Below the pieces are notes generated by a model. That model made no database searches and had not been told where the DNA came from. It saw only the letters and a list, made by a program, of their open reading frames with translations. 17,500 bases of DNA from Conus ventricosus (lineage: Eukaryota; Mollusca; Gastropoda; Neogastropoda; Conidae), in assembly GCA_018398815.1 (NCBI GenBank), contig CM031595.1, positions 49,742,711 through 49,760,210 of the forward strand, written 5' to 3'. Shown here piece after piece: positions 1-10,480 of the stretch (its first letter is position 1; the number at the start of each line of letters is the position of its first letter). Both the position numbers and the translations under genes were made by a program.

Positions 1-73
1 AGGAAGTTGAAATGTATCGAACCTACTATATTTTAGAAACTTTTTGATTCACAAGTGGAACCTATGATAACAT

Positions 74-77
<4 letters not shown>

Positions 78-131
<54 letters not shown>
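78..131. repeat. (AG)n microsatellite
   Basis: Uninterrupted AG dinucleotides, about 27 units. The flanks (1-77 and 132-258) are ordinary AT-rich sequence in which I recognise nothing. Confidence 0.97.
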
Positions 132-132
<1 letters not shown>

Positions 133-258
133 ACAACATCTGGAGAGTGTGAGATAAACACGAATTGAATACGTTTTTTTATTTAGATCTTGTCGCACGG
201 GAAGTAATCAGAACATGAGAAAATAAGAGAGAAATCAACAAAACACAAAGCAAAACAC

Positions 259-340
<82 letters not shown>

Positions 341-372
341 CACACACACATACACACACACACACATGCTCA

Positions 373-455
<83 letters not shown>
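259..455. repeat. Compound (AG)n-(AC)n microsatellite
   Basis: AG units run from 259 to 336 with one single-base slip near 281. After a three-base break, AC units run from 340 to 455, interrupted at 351 and at 366-375. The open frames here, on both strands, encode only Thr-His, Val-Cys or Ser-Leu runs and are not genes. Confidence 0.97.
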
Positions 456-457
<2 letters not shown>

Positions 458-830
458 CACTTCTACTCCCAATCCCCATGCTCATTATACCCCCTCCCTC
501 TCCCCTGCGCCCTTCACCACCCCATCCACCCATCCCATCCACCCACATCTCTCACAAACACCAGAAAGCAAAAACTCTCACCCCCATCCCCGTCTACGTA
601 ATTATGTCCCCTAAAAACCTTGTCCAGGGGCCCATAGATCACAGGTTGCTGACTGGCCGCTCCCTGCTTTCCCCGGGGAAGGTCCTGACCCCCACCCCCC
701 CTCCCCCACGGCCATCTTGTTGCTCCCACTCCCATTTTCCCATGCACTCATGTGACCTGCCCATTGTCACGAGGGAAACGATTCTGACGTGCGTGCTGCC
801 CGCTGCAAAAGTGACAAGATTGTAGACCCT

Positions 831-831
<1 letters not shown>
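456..831. other. C-rich non-repetitive segment, no gene recognised
   Basis: A C-rich stretch on the plus strand with several short C runs, notably 690-706. Open frames enter it from the neighbouring microsatellites, but none has recognisable protein features. It could be low-complexity unique DNA or a small untranslated exon. Nothing in the sequence decides this. Confidence 0.5.
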
Positions 832-1072
<241 letters not shown>

Positions 1073-1076
1073 CAAG

Positions 1077-1497
1077 CGAGCATGCTCTCATATTTCTTTA
1101 TGTTCTGCAATATGTGTTGTTTTCCGACGCTTACACTAAAATGTGATTACAATAAGGACAAATCACACATAGTACTTTTAGCGTGCTTTGGAATCAAGAG
1201 GACAGTAAAGAACAATATAAGAGGAAAGAGGAATGAAAATTGCGGCGCCAGCGGGAGTGAAAGTATCGCAAACGTCAACCACACGACAACTGGCTAGACG
1301 GTCAAATGAAGTTACTAAGTGACTCAGCAACAGTCACATTATCAGTGTGAGAGTGCCAGTACACCACACATTAGAACATTAACAAACCCAGACATTTTGT
1401 ATCAAACACCAAAACACTAATATCAGCAAGACTAGGTCCATTTGTAAGAGAACATACAGACTACGCATGGTGTGTAAGGGACTGCTTGGAGGAAAAA
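1077..1497. other. Unique sequence, no gene recognised
   Basis: Mixed-composition sequence without long repeats. A 13-mer, GACTCAGCAACAG, occurs at 1321 and again near 1773, in a different context. No open frame with recognisable protein character is present. Confidence 0.5.
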
Positions 1498-1651
1498 GAA
1501 AAAAAAAAGAAAGAAAGAAAAAAAATCTAGTAGTGGAAATTACTTTTTTTTGTTGCTTTTTTTTGGCAGATGAAGACAGTGTGAAGCACACAAAAAAAGA
1601 AAAAAAGGCGTATTTCGGCCTTAGGGGAAAAAAGACAAAAACACACAAAAA

Positions 1652-1687
<36 letters not shown>

Positions 1688-1688
1688 A
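1498..1688. repeat. A-rich/T-rich tracts and (AAC)n microsatellite
   Basis: Poly-A-like runs with scattered G (1498-1525, 1590-1606) and short T runs (near 1547-1564) lead into AAC trinucleotides at about 1652-1688, roughly 12 units. An A-rich tract followed by AAC can mark a retroposon 3' end, but no retroposon body or target duplication is visible. Confidence 0.85.
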
Positions 1689-2142
1689 TTCACCGCCTTA
1701 GGTGCACCATTGCTCCGATAACTGATGCCACAAAGAGAAAAAAAGGAAAAGAAACAAAAAAAAAAAAAGAAAGACTCAGCAACAGCGCAGTGTCTCCTCT
1801 GGGGGGCTGTTCAATGGCGACTTGATGCTGACTGCCGGTACTGAGTTTGTAGCAGAAGGCCAGGAGTCTGGCTGCGCATATGCTGTGCATATGGAGGTCA
1901 GGAGTGAGGAAGGTAGCGGGTGGAAGGTGGGGAGGTGGGAAAAGAGGAGACGGGGAGGACGGGAAGAGGGGGGGATGCAGAATGGGCGGCGTGGGAGTAA
2001 TGGCGCCAAGGGGACACAAAAGAGAGGACAGCAAAAGAAGAACATAAAGATAGCGACAGTTTATAAAACAAACCTTGCGTCACCCAAAACCAGTTTGGTT
2101 ATCACAGGTGTAGATGAAGACGAACAATAATGGTAATGATAA
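1689..2142. other. Mixed unique and purine-rich segment, no gene recognised
   Basis: It holds an A-rich run (1737-1773), a GC-balanced part (1774-1900) and a purine-rich part (1900-2040). The plus-strand open frame here lacks domain features and its C-terminal half is only Arg/Gly-rich from the purine bias, so I do not call it a gene. Confidence 0.5.
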
Positions 2143-2390
2143 GGTTTTTGTTGTTGTTGTTGTTGTTGTTGTTGTTGCTGTTGTTGTTGTTGTTGTGGTC
2201 GTTGTTATTGCTGTTGTTGTTGCAGTCGTTGTTGCTGTTATTACTATTGTTGTTGTTGATGACGACGACGATGATGACGATGACGACGACGACGACGAGA
2301 CGACGACGACGCGGAGACGACGACGACGATGACAATGATGATGACGATGACGGCGATGACGACGACGACGACGCTGATGATGATAATAAT
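2143..2390. repeat. Two-part trinucleotide array: (GTT)n then (GAC/GAT)n
   Basis: Imperfect GTT units with occasional GTC, GCT and ATT variants run from 2147 to about 2256. They switch directly to GAC/GAT units with CGG/CGA variants up to 2390. In different frames they read as Val, Leu, Asp, Ser, Asn or Thr homopolymers. This pattern in every frame indicates a microsatellite, not a protein. Confidence 0.95.
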
Positions 2391-2720
2391 ACATTTTTTG
2401 TGTTTCTGCCACCGTTGCTATTTTTCTCAGTATTCGAAATGTCTAGCTGAAGAGGAAAAGAAAAGAAGAAGAAGAAAAAAAAGATAAAAGGAATGAAAAT
2501 CTGGACACATTGAAGCCAATCGAACATATACAGCAAATCCGACATTAGAAAAAAAGTCGACAATTTGGAAATAAAAGCCTCTGTTCTGAAAAAACGACAC
2601 TCCTGTCATTGATTTCCATTCATTTCTGTCTTTACATCTAATATATCTCTCTTGGAAGAATAGGCTCTGCCTGAATTCTCAATCCTTGATCGAATAAAAG
2701 TTTTCTGAGTTCTTAGTTCT
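2391..2720. other. AT-rich unique segment, no gene recognised
   Basis: Sequence between the triplet array and the CT block, with purine-rich runs near 2450-2490. The minus-strand open frames show no recognisable domain. Confidence 0.5.
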
Positions 2721-2724
2721 CTCT

Positions 2725-3230
<506 letters not shown>

Positions 3231-3930
3231 GCGAATTCTTTCCCTTCACAGCCTGTAGTGCCGCGCAGAGACTGCTGAAAGCTATAGAACATCACCAGAA
3301 GCGTGAGAGGCGACTTGAGCCAGTCAGAGAGAGGAAACAGAACAGCCAACTTTCAAACTGGTGCATTATCACTTGCAGTAGTGTTGTGTGTGCGAGCGTG
3401 AGTGAATGAGTTGAAGAGTATGGTAGTTCGTTCATCCGAGGGCTCATCCTGTCAGAATGCAGTCTCAAGGGCGTTTGAGAGACTTTTTTTTAATCAAGCA
3501 GTTTTTGCGCTCAGTGGTGAGGTAGAGGGGTTTTTTTTTCGCTCTTGTTTTTGGTTTGGGGTTTTGGTTTTGTAAGCGACTAGACTTTTTCAGTGGGGAT
3601 GGAGCGTACGATGATTCACTGCGGACGTGTTCTTCAATTTGCATTATAGTTTGTTGTGCGTCAGTATTCTATGTTTCATTTGTGCAAAGCGGTTTGTTGT
3701 CATGGTGTTTAAATATACATTCTGTTTTAGGTAAACGGAATTTCATTATAAGGAGTAAAAGAACCAATAATCAGACAGCTGGGTGCAGTTTGATGCTTTT
3801 TATTAATACACAAAGTGCTGGACAAAGAAGGAACTGAACGAGTCTATTCTAAAGCAAAATGATGATTTAGAACGTAGATAATATAAACGACAAAACTAGA
3901 TAAACAAAAGAGTTGTTAGTGTTCCACCAA
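3231..3930. other. Unique sequence, no gene recognised
   Basis: About 700 bp without obvious repeats apart from T runs near 3486 and 3531. The plus-strand open frame at 3556-3837 begins with TTG, not ATG, and has no recognisable domain. Part of the low-coordinate side could be further decayed LINE sequence, but I could not match it. Confidence 0.45.
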
Positions 3931-4715
3931 GACCATTGCAACTCATCCACATAGAGTCAAGAATGGCATACCGAGAGACAGAATATCTACATAGGTGTTA
4001 AACAACGAAATGGAAATATGGATGAAGAATTAGGATCTAGTTCTCAATCAGGAAAAAAAAAAGAACCCAAGAACAAAGCGCCAGGATGATAAGAAGTTGG
4101 CAAAGAAGTCAGATGACGCTTTAGGACAATCCCAATTGTGTGGTAGACACAAGGAAGCAAGAAAAATCTGTCAAGATGACGAACAGCTTATCGTACACTT
4201 CCACACACCATCATTTTGAACTGACATACAACTCGTCGATGACAAGTGATTGAAAATGACCAGAGAAGTACAAGACAAACCATTCAAGAACTTTTTTTCC
4301 TTGAACACGAAAAGCGACCTTTGACCTCTTTAGGAGGATGGACTGATCAGAGAGTCGAACGCTGCACTGAGGTCAAGAAAAAAAAACTATCATAGAAATA
4401 GATTTCTGATTTGCATTGGTCAGCAGAGTTTCCAAGACACTAAATACAGGAGACGGGTCATTTTTAAAAAGGAAGGTATGCTACAAATGTTTGTTTTAAC
4501 GACCTTCTCGTGTACCTTTGAAATGAGAACCGAGTTTGACTCAGGTCTGGGGAATTCTTATTCATTAGTATCAAGGCCATGAGTGGTGCGGCAAAAGCCT
4601 GTTGGAAGCGAAAAATGGACAACGCCTTAGGATAGAGATGAACTGAATATATCAGTAATCGATTTAATACGTCCTTCAGTACACAGTGCTGTTGGTAATG
4701 TAAGTGTGATGCAGA
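3930..4715 (-). mobile_element. Degenerate non-LTR (CR1/L2-type LINE) reverse transcriptase remnant
   Basis: Read on the minus strand, separate frames carry fragments of a LINE reverse transcriptase in the correct order. 4695-4672 reads PTALCTEG, and 4659-4630 reads ITDIFSSSLS. 4575-4499 holds LDTNE, a stop, then EFPRPESN and SKVHEKVV, matching the family's NYRPVSNLPFLSKxLEKVV block. A shifted frame ends at 4377-4348 with LDLSAAFDSL, the catalytic motif A. After a one-base frame break, 4348-4211 holds DQSILLKR, VLEWFV and FSGHFQSLVID, then a stop. Near 4088-4048 a GSVLG-like motif is recognisable, and at 3953-3933 YVDELQ stands where the family has (F/Y)ADDTQ. There are at least four in-frame stops or frame changes, so the element is dead. 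No endonuclease domain or 3' tail was found. The order and content of the motifs are strong. Clade assignment (CR1, L2 or a relative) is inference. Confidence 0.85.
4130..4200. repeat. Outlying unit of the 52 bp minisatellite inside the LINE remnant
   Basis: The segment around 4152-4197 contains GGAAGCAAG followed by GTCAAGATGACGAACAG and a TTATCGT tail. It closely matches the unit near 5390-5420 (GTCAAGATGACGAACAG then TTTATTGT). It lies between the reverse transcriptase blocks ending at 4211 and starting near 4088, where the family has only about ten residues. Roughly 95-110 bp therefore appear to be inserted, close to two units. Confidence 0.65.
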
Positions 4716-5825
4716 TTCAGTAGTCAGTCAGCAAAATGAAGGTAAGTATAACCCGTCAAGATGTGAACTGAGTTGTCAGTCAGTAACGTGGTGGCAAGAA
4801 CGATTCGTCAAGATGGGACGGAACACAGATGCCAGTCAGCAAAGTTGAGGCATAAGTAACCTGTCAAAATGTGAGCATAGTTGTCAGTCAGCCGAGTGGA
4901 GGCATGAATAACTCGTAAAGATGTGAACATGGTTGTCAGTCAGCGAAGTGGAGGCATGAATTACTCGTCAAGATATAAACACAGATGTCAGTCAGCAGAT
5001 TTGACGCACGAATAACTCGTAAAGATATGACCACAGATTCAGTAAGCCAAGTACGGACAAAAATACCTCTCAAGATGTCAGCAACGTGGAGCCAAGAATA
5101 ATTCAAGATGTGAAGATGGTAGTCAGTCAGCAAAACGGGGGAAAGAATAACTGCCTTAGAAGTGAACATCGCGTAAAATGATGGCAAGAATAACGCAATA
5201 AGGCGACAGGTACTTGGCCGTCAGCCAGAAAAATGGAGACCAGACCTACACGATGATCAACGAACTGAACAATCAGTAGAGTAGAGGCTTGCGTAGCGCT
5301 CAAGATACAGAGCACTTAGTTGTCAGTGAGCAGAAGGCAAGAGTCTGATGAAGAATGAGTCATAAGTCACGAAAATGGAATCAGCAATAATCCGTCAAGA
5401 TGACGAACAGTTTATTGTCAGTCAGCAGGATGGAAGCAAGACAAACGCTGTAAGATGCTGAACACGGTTATAAGTCTGCAAAACTGAAGCAAAATAATTG
5501 TGGTAGGATGCTGGACTTAGGTGAAAGTCTGCACAATGGAAATGGGAACATCGCATTAAAATGATGAACGAGTGATAGTCAATTCAGCAAAATGGAGCTA
5601 CGAATCATCTGGCAAGATGATGAACAGTTAGGTGTTGGTCATCAAATAGAAAGTGAGAATAAACCCGTCACGATAATGACAGTTTCCAGCCTTATAAACG
5701 GGGGCAGGAATACAGCGCCAAGATGACAGACAGTTAGCCTCCAGCTGGCAAAATGGAGGCAAGAACATAGTATTACGGTCAAGATGGCGAACCGTTAACT
5801 CTCAGCCGTTAAAATGAAGCCGTCA
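4715..5825. repeat. Degenerate ~52 bp minisatellite array
   Basis: The phrase GTCAGTCAGC recurs at 4723, 4775, 4831, 4883, 4935 and 4987, and in worn form near 5038, with spacing of 52, 56, 52, 52, 52 and about 51 bp. Each unit goes on as roughly AAAATGGAGGCAAGAATAAC, then (T/C)CGTCAAGATGTGAACA. Later units (5122, 5417, 5740 and others) are more diverged and often shifted, but keep the GTCAAGATG and GGAGGCAAGAA words up to about 5825. The length allows about 20 units. The first six or seven are the most regular. Confidence 0.9.
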
Positions 5826-6265
5826 TGCATTCAGCACTGAAATCCACAGTAGTCTTCATGAAAACCAAACATAACTTCAGCCCTACACAGGGTGTATGTA
5901 CCCTTTTCTATCATGATCTAACCAGTTCAGAATGCAGTCTTTTACCCGTAAGAGGTTGACACCCCTGCATGGAACAGTTTTGTTAACAACGTTTTTGAAG
6001 ACTTGTTCACAGCTTTTTGCAATTTCTAGAAGGTTCTGGGTGAAAGACTAAACGACCTATTGCGAAACTCTGTCGTCTGTATATACGTCATCTGGTCACA
6101 AAAAAGCAACAACAGCCACAAAAAGACAACATCGTGTGGAATAATCTCTGAACAAATTTAAATCAAATCTCACCTTTACACTTTACCGATCTGAAATAAC
6201 TGTGCAACGCACACTCAGTCACTGTGAAGCGAAGGAGAGAAGAAGAGAAGGACGAGAGGACTAAA
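5826..6265. other. Unique sequence, no gene recognised
   Basis: Mixed-composition DNA between the minisatellite and the G run. No tandem structure and no convincing open frame. I looked on the minus strand for a LINE endonuclease region continuing the reverse transcriptase remnant and could not see one. Confidence 0.45.
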
Positions 6266-6287
6266 GGGGGGGGGGGGGGGGGGGGGG
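6266..6287. repeat. Poly-G run (G22)
   Basis: Twenty-two consecutive G, followed shortly by TAGGGGGATAGG. A homopolymer of this length can form G-quadruplexes and its exact length is often unreliable in assemblies. Confidence 0.95.
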
Positions 6288-7405
6288 TAGGGGGATAGGA
6301 TTCGTCGTTTGTTAAAACTGAATGCTGTTCGATAGTTAAAAGTAGTAGCTGTGTCAGTATCTTTGTTGATCTGATCAACCATCTGATCTTCCGAGACTAT
6401 CAGACTCTTTAGTCAAAAGAAGAAAGAAAGAACAAAGACAGTACAGAAAGACAGGCAAAAAAAAGCCCAAATAAACAAACAAACAATATTTAAAAAAAAA
6501 TAAAAGCCTCAAATATTTCAAGATTAAAATCGTGAAAAACCCTGAAACAAATGGACCACAAGCTAAAAATCGATCAATATTTGATTCTAAACTTCTTTTT
6601 CTTTGGGGTAAAAATCTTATTTGACACTTTAAAAGGCAGATCGCCTCTGTCCTTAAGCACAAACGCAATTTGTGCAGATTGTTTACAGACAGTGTAAACT
6701 AACTTGAACATATTGTTCACAAACGGTCTGAGCAAATTTGAACACAGGACTCAACAGAACTGATCAAAGTTGGTTTCTTTCATCACCACATAATAGTACT
6801 TTCAGTTGGTGCCGATGGCGACAAACTAATGATTCTTATCTTCCTTTTGTTCCTTCTTCTCAATTTCTTGTTGTCTTTGATGCAGAATGAGTTCATTTTG
6901 TTCTGTGATATAGGACACAAACTGTGCGTCTCAGATGTAGAAAGATTTTATTTTGTTTTGTGTTGTAGGACACAAACTCTGCGTCAAGCTTTAATGCACT
7001 CGCGGCAGGGTACAATGATATAAACACAAGAGTCTGGGTCAGGATGTTCCTGTTCAATCCCATCCTCACTTCACTGTTTCCGCCAGAAGCCCCACCCACC
7101 CCCACTTCCACCCCCCTCCATTTCATACTAATCCCAATATCTCGTGTCCTTTCCCAATCCTACCCTTCTCCCATTCCCTGGAAAGCGGGGTAAACTGAGA
7201 AAGGAGTCTACTATCCCCGATTGCTTTTTTCATCGAAAGATCTATATCTCATATGAATGGTTTGAATTCAGAAAATATTCTTTCACGAAAACGTAGCTGT
7301 GTAGATGGCAGATGGCATTTCTGTACGTTCATTTCTTTCTGTCTCTTTGCTGGTCATCCACATGGTCTCTTCTTCTAAACTTATTCGTTCATAACTCATC
7401 ACGTT
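6288..7405. other. Mostly unique AT-rich sequence, no gene recognised
   Basis: About 1.1 kb of AT-rich sequence with one short tandem duplication (listed separately) and a C-rich patch at 7085-7120. The open frames are short and show no domain features. The minus-strand frame at 6375-6668 is hydrophobic because of T-rich codons only. Confidence 0.45.
6892..6985. repeat. Two-copy 55 bp tandem duplication
   Basis: The 39 bp at 6892-6930 and 6947-6985 match at about 33 positions, sharing TAGGACACAAACT and TGCGTC. The offset is 55 bp, with unrelated sequence of about 16 bp between the copies. Confidence 0.8.
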
Positions 7406-7536
7406 GGTCTGTCTGTCTGTCTGTCCGTCTGTCTGTTTGTCTGTCCATCCGTCAGTCCGTCTGTCTGTACATCTCTATCTGCCTGTCTGTCTGTCTGCCC
7501 CCCCCCTCTCTCTCTCTCTCCCTCCCTCTCTCTCTG
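7406..7536. repeat. Degenerate (GTCT)n followed by C run and (CT)n
   Basis: GTCT tetranucleotides with GTCC, ATCC and ATCT variants run to about 7497. A run of C and then CT/CCCT units follow, to 7536. Confidence 0.93.
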
Positions 7537-7628
7537 TATAATCTATCATCCTCTCCCAGTTCTGTCGTTTTTTTTTACTCCCAGTTCTTTTAGAACAGGG
7601 AGAACTTTACAATGGGAACGAAGAAATG

Positions 7629-7629
<1 letters not shown>

Positions 7630-7709
<80 letters not shown>

Positions 7710-7714
7710 CGTGC

Positions 7715-7796
<82 letters not shown>
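7630..7796. repeat. Long (TG)n microsatellite with CGTG core
   Basis: TG units surround a short CGTG stretch at 7705-7720. Purine and pyrimidine alternate without a break for about 167 bp, the longest such tract in the window. It lies directly against the 146 bp satellite array. Confidence 0.97.
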
Positions 7797-7798
<2 letters not shown>

Positions 7799-7812
7799 GT
7801 CCGTGGTCAAAA

Positions 7813-8900
7813 TGTTCCACTCGCTCCAGAACAAAACTACTGGGCCGATCTTTCTGAAAATTTGTAGTTATGTTTATTATGGGTCAAGGATGATGCCCAA
7901 TGTGTTATTTTTTTACCGTTATAGCCATTACTAAGGTCCAAAACGGCCCATAACGGTTTTCCTTCTTTATGGAATATCTCAGAAAGTACTTGGCCAATCC
8001 CTCTGAAAATGTGTAGGCATGTTCATTATGGGTCGCGGATGATGCCCGTAGTTTAATTTTTTACCGTTATAGCCGTTAGTAACGGCTAGAACGGCCCATA
8101 ACGGTTTTCTTTTTTATGGAAAATCTCAGAAAGTACTGGACCGATCTTTCTGAAATTTTGTAGGTATTTTCATTATGGGTCACATATCATGCCCGATGTG
8201 TTATTTTACCGTTATAGCTGTTACTATCAGCCATAGCGGCCCATAACGGTTTTCCTTCTTTATGGAATATCTCAGAAAGTACATGGCCGATCTTTCTGAA
8301 AAAAAATTGTAGGTATATGTTCATTATGGGTCACGGATGATGCCCGATGTATTATTTTAACCGTTATAGCCGTTAACGGCTATAACGGAGTATGCCCGAT
8401 GTTTTGTTTTACCGTTATAGCGTTACTAACGGCTATAACGGCCCATAACGGTTTTTCTTCTTTATGGAATATCTTAGAAAGTACTCGGCCGATCTTTCTG
8501 AAAATTTGTAGGTATGTTCATTATGGGTCACGAATCCTGCCCAATGTTTAATTTTACTGTTATAATCGTTACTAACGGCTATAAAGGCCCATAACGGGTT
8601 TTCTGTTTTATGGAATATCCCAGAAAGTACTTGGCCGATCTTTCTGAAAATGTGTAGGTATGTTCAGTATGGGTTACGAATTATGCCCGATGTTTTATTT
8701 TACTGTTGTATTCGTCACTAACGGCTATAACGGCCCATAACAGTTTTCTACTTTATCTTAGAAAGTACATGGCCGATCTTTCTGAAATTTGTAGGTATGT
8801 TCATTATGGGTCACAGATGATGGCCGATGTTACCGTTATAGCCGTTGGTAACGGCTATAACGGGCCAAAACGATTTTTCCTCTTTATGGAATATCTCACG
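7813..8900. repeat. ~146 bp satellite array with an inverted repeat in each unit
   Basis: The word GCCGATCTTTCTG (or a close variant) begins at 7844, 7993, 8140, 8286, 8488, 8634 and 8772, so units are 149, 147, 146, 202, 146 and 138 bp. Each unit has TTTATGGAATATCTCAGAAA, the anchor word, GTAGGTATGTTCATTATGGG, GATGCCCGATG and then an inverted repeat made of CCGTTATAGCCGTT and its complement, followed by GCCCATAACGG. The inverted repeat is at 8064-8094, 8361-8388, 8412-8441 and 8833-8863, and is worn near 7916, 8208, 8555 and 8702. Units do not share a reading frame, so the TTG-start frame at 8706-9119 is not a gene. The first and last units fade into unique sequence. Confidence 0.95.
8361..8388. 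repeat. Perfect 28 bp palindrome
   Basis: CCGTTATAGCCGTT is followed immediately by its exact reverse complement, with GTTAAC at the centre. In the other units the arms are separated by one to three bases. This palindrome is in the 202 bp unit, which carries a second inverted repeat 51 bp further on (8412-8441). Confidence 0.95.
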
Positions 8901-9750
8901 CGTATTCAAGATAAACTGGGAGTACGTTTATATGCTTTGCATCTTGTTTTTTTTAATCATGTCGATGAATGCCTTAGTTGTGGAAAGCAAAGTTTTCGGT
9001 TTATGTTAACCTTTGTACAAGCTTCTTTTATTCTTTTTTTGACTGACTGTACAAATCTTCATTTTGTTTTCACATTATCTTGTCTTCACATAAAATCCAT
9101 ATTTCATTATCACATGTAACGTATCTGTTATAATCATATAGAATCTCTATATGATACCACATACATGATGTATGTCGTAATACCTTTTACCGTCACACAC
9201 TATTCATAATCTGCCGTTATAACTCAAATGCATTTTAACACAATACACACTTTCTGTCTGATTTTCACACATAATGCACATTGTATGTTTAGATACATTG
9301 TATTTTTTGGGGTTATCATATACAGTCTTTATTTTTATCATCACATGTAATTTGTAAATGATCACTCATATTCAATATGTTGTCATCAGACAAAATTTAC
9401 ATAATCTATATTTAAACAATCTGTATTAATAATCAAATCTGATCTACGGATATGTTATTATCACATGTAATGCGTATTAAAATATCACACCCTTTCTATG
9501 TTATCATCATGCATTCTGCATATCATCCCCACATATTCCACGCGTTCTACATATCATCATCCCTTATAACCTATGTTGTTTCACCACACACGCACTCTAT
9601 GTTATCATTACAAGAAATTGTAATCCATATTCAATCACCACAAATATTAGCTCCTATCATTACATTTGACATTATTTTGATCATCAAAAACAATCTGTGC
9701 TTTTACACCATCTCCAATGTATCCATAATCAAGCCAGGTCAGACTTAGCG
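8901..9750. repeat. AT-rich segment with faint 25-31 bp periodicity
   Basis: ATCACATGTAA occurs exactly at 9109, 9340 and 9460. Between about 9490 and 9690 a loose pattern of TATCATCAC, then a variable stretch, then CTATAT or CTATGT recurs every 25-31 bp. This looks like a very old, diverged tandem array, but by eye it is only suggestive. No gene is recognised; the plus-strand frame at 9452-9748 is a by-product. Confidence 0.4.
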
Positions 9751-10156
9751 AAGGGAAGAGTTGACACGATGCCTTGAAGACTCTATTTCTATGCTAACCA
9801 GACGTCAACGGCTAGCCGCACGATGCCAAGCGTGCACGTTTCTTCATCAATTTCCAAACTGACCCGATACCAAGGTGTCTGACCGTGGCCCCGCTCCGTG
9901 TCCTTGTGTCTTCATGTCATGTACTAACTGGGTGGACTGTTGGGAGAGTGCAGACTTCGGTCCCACTGGATCTGTTCTGGACACTGTCTTTGTCACTCTT
10001 GGCATGTGTATGTTAGAGTGGTGGCAAAACCAGATACATACGGTCCTATCCTGCTCCATTCATCCATCAACAACCTCATGTTTCTTACATATAGCCCAGC
10101 CGACCAGGATGGGCTATGTCAGAACTCCTTCCAGATTGAAAATAAGAGTAAAATTT
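9751..10156. other. Unique sequence, no gene recognised
   Basis: GC-balanced, non-repetitive sequence. A plus-strand frame runs from 9875 through it into the AC/AG repeats, but it starts with GTG and has no recognisable domain. The first 75 or so residues look ordinary in composition, so a small real exon cannot be excluded. Confidence 0.45.
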
Positions 10157-10222
10157 ACACATAGACACACGCACGCACGCACGCACGCACGCACACACAC
10201 ACGCACACACGCGCACACACGG

Positions 10223-10261
<39 letters not shown>

Positions 10262-10262
10262 A

Positions 10263-10340
<78 letters not shown>

Positions 10341-10351
10341 GCGCGTGCGCG

Positions 10352-10442
<91 letters not shown>

Positions 10443-10480
10443 GAGAGAGAGAGAGAGAGAGAAGAAGAAGAAGAAGAAAA
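10157..10480. repeat. Compound (AC)n-(GC)n-(AG)n-(AAG)n microsatellite
   Basis: ACGC units (10165-10193) are followed by AC units with a few breaks (10194-10325), then CG units (10326-10354), AG units (10355-10461) and AAG units (10461-10478). The alternating tract at 10271-10354 and the following purine-only tract put Z-DNA-prone and triplex-prone sequence side by side. Confidence 0.97.

Noticed and set aside
1652..1688. Retroposon tail at the (AAC)n tract
   Set aside because: No retroposon body, internal promoter or target-site duplication could be seen next to it.
2080..2563. Open frames with poly-Asn, poly-Ser, poly-Asp, poly-Val or poly-Leu
   Set aside because: Every frame on both strands gives a different homopolymer, as expected of triplet microsatellites. 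No flanking domain supports a polyglutamine-like or polyasparagine-like protein.
4936..5315. Minus-strand frames over the 52 bp array
   Set aside because: Unit lengths are not multiples of three, so the frame is not kept between units, and no protein repeat with a stable sequence results.
8706..9119. 137-codon plus-strand frame overlapping the satellite
   Set aside because: It starts with TTG and its first half is one unit of the 146 bp repeat, whose other copies are not open in this frame.
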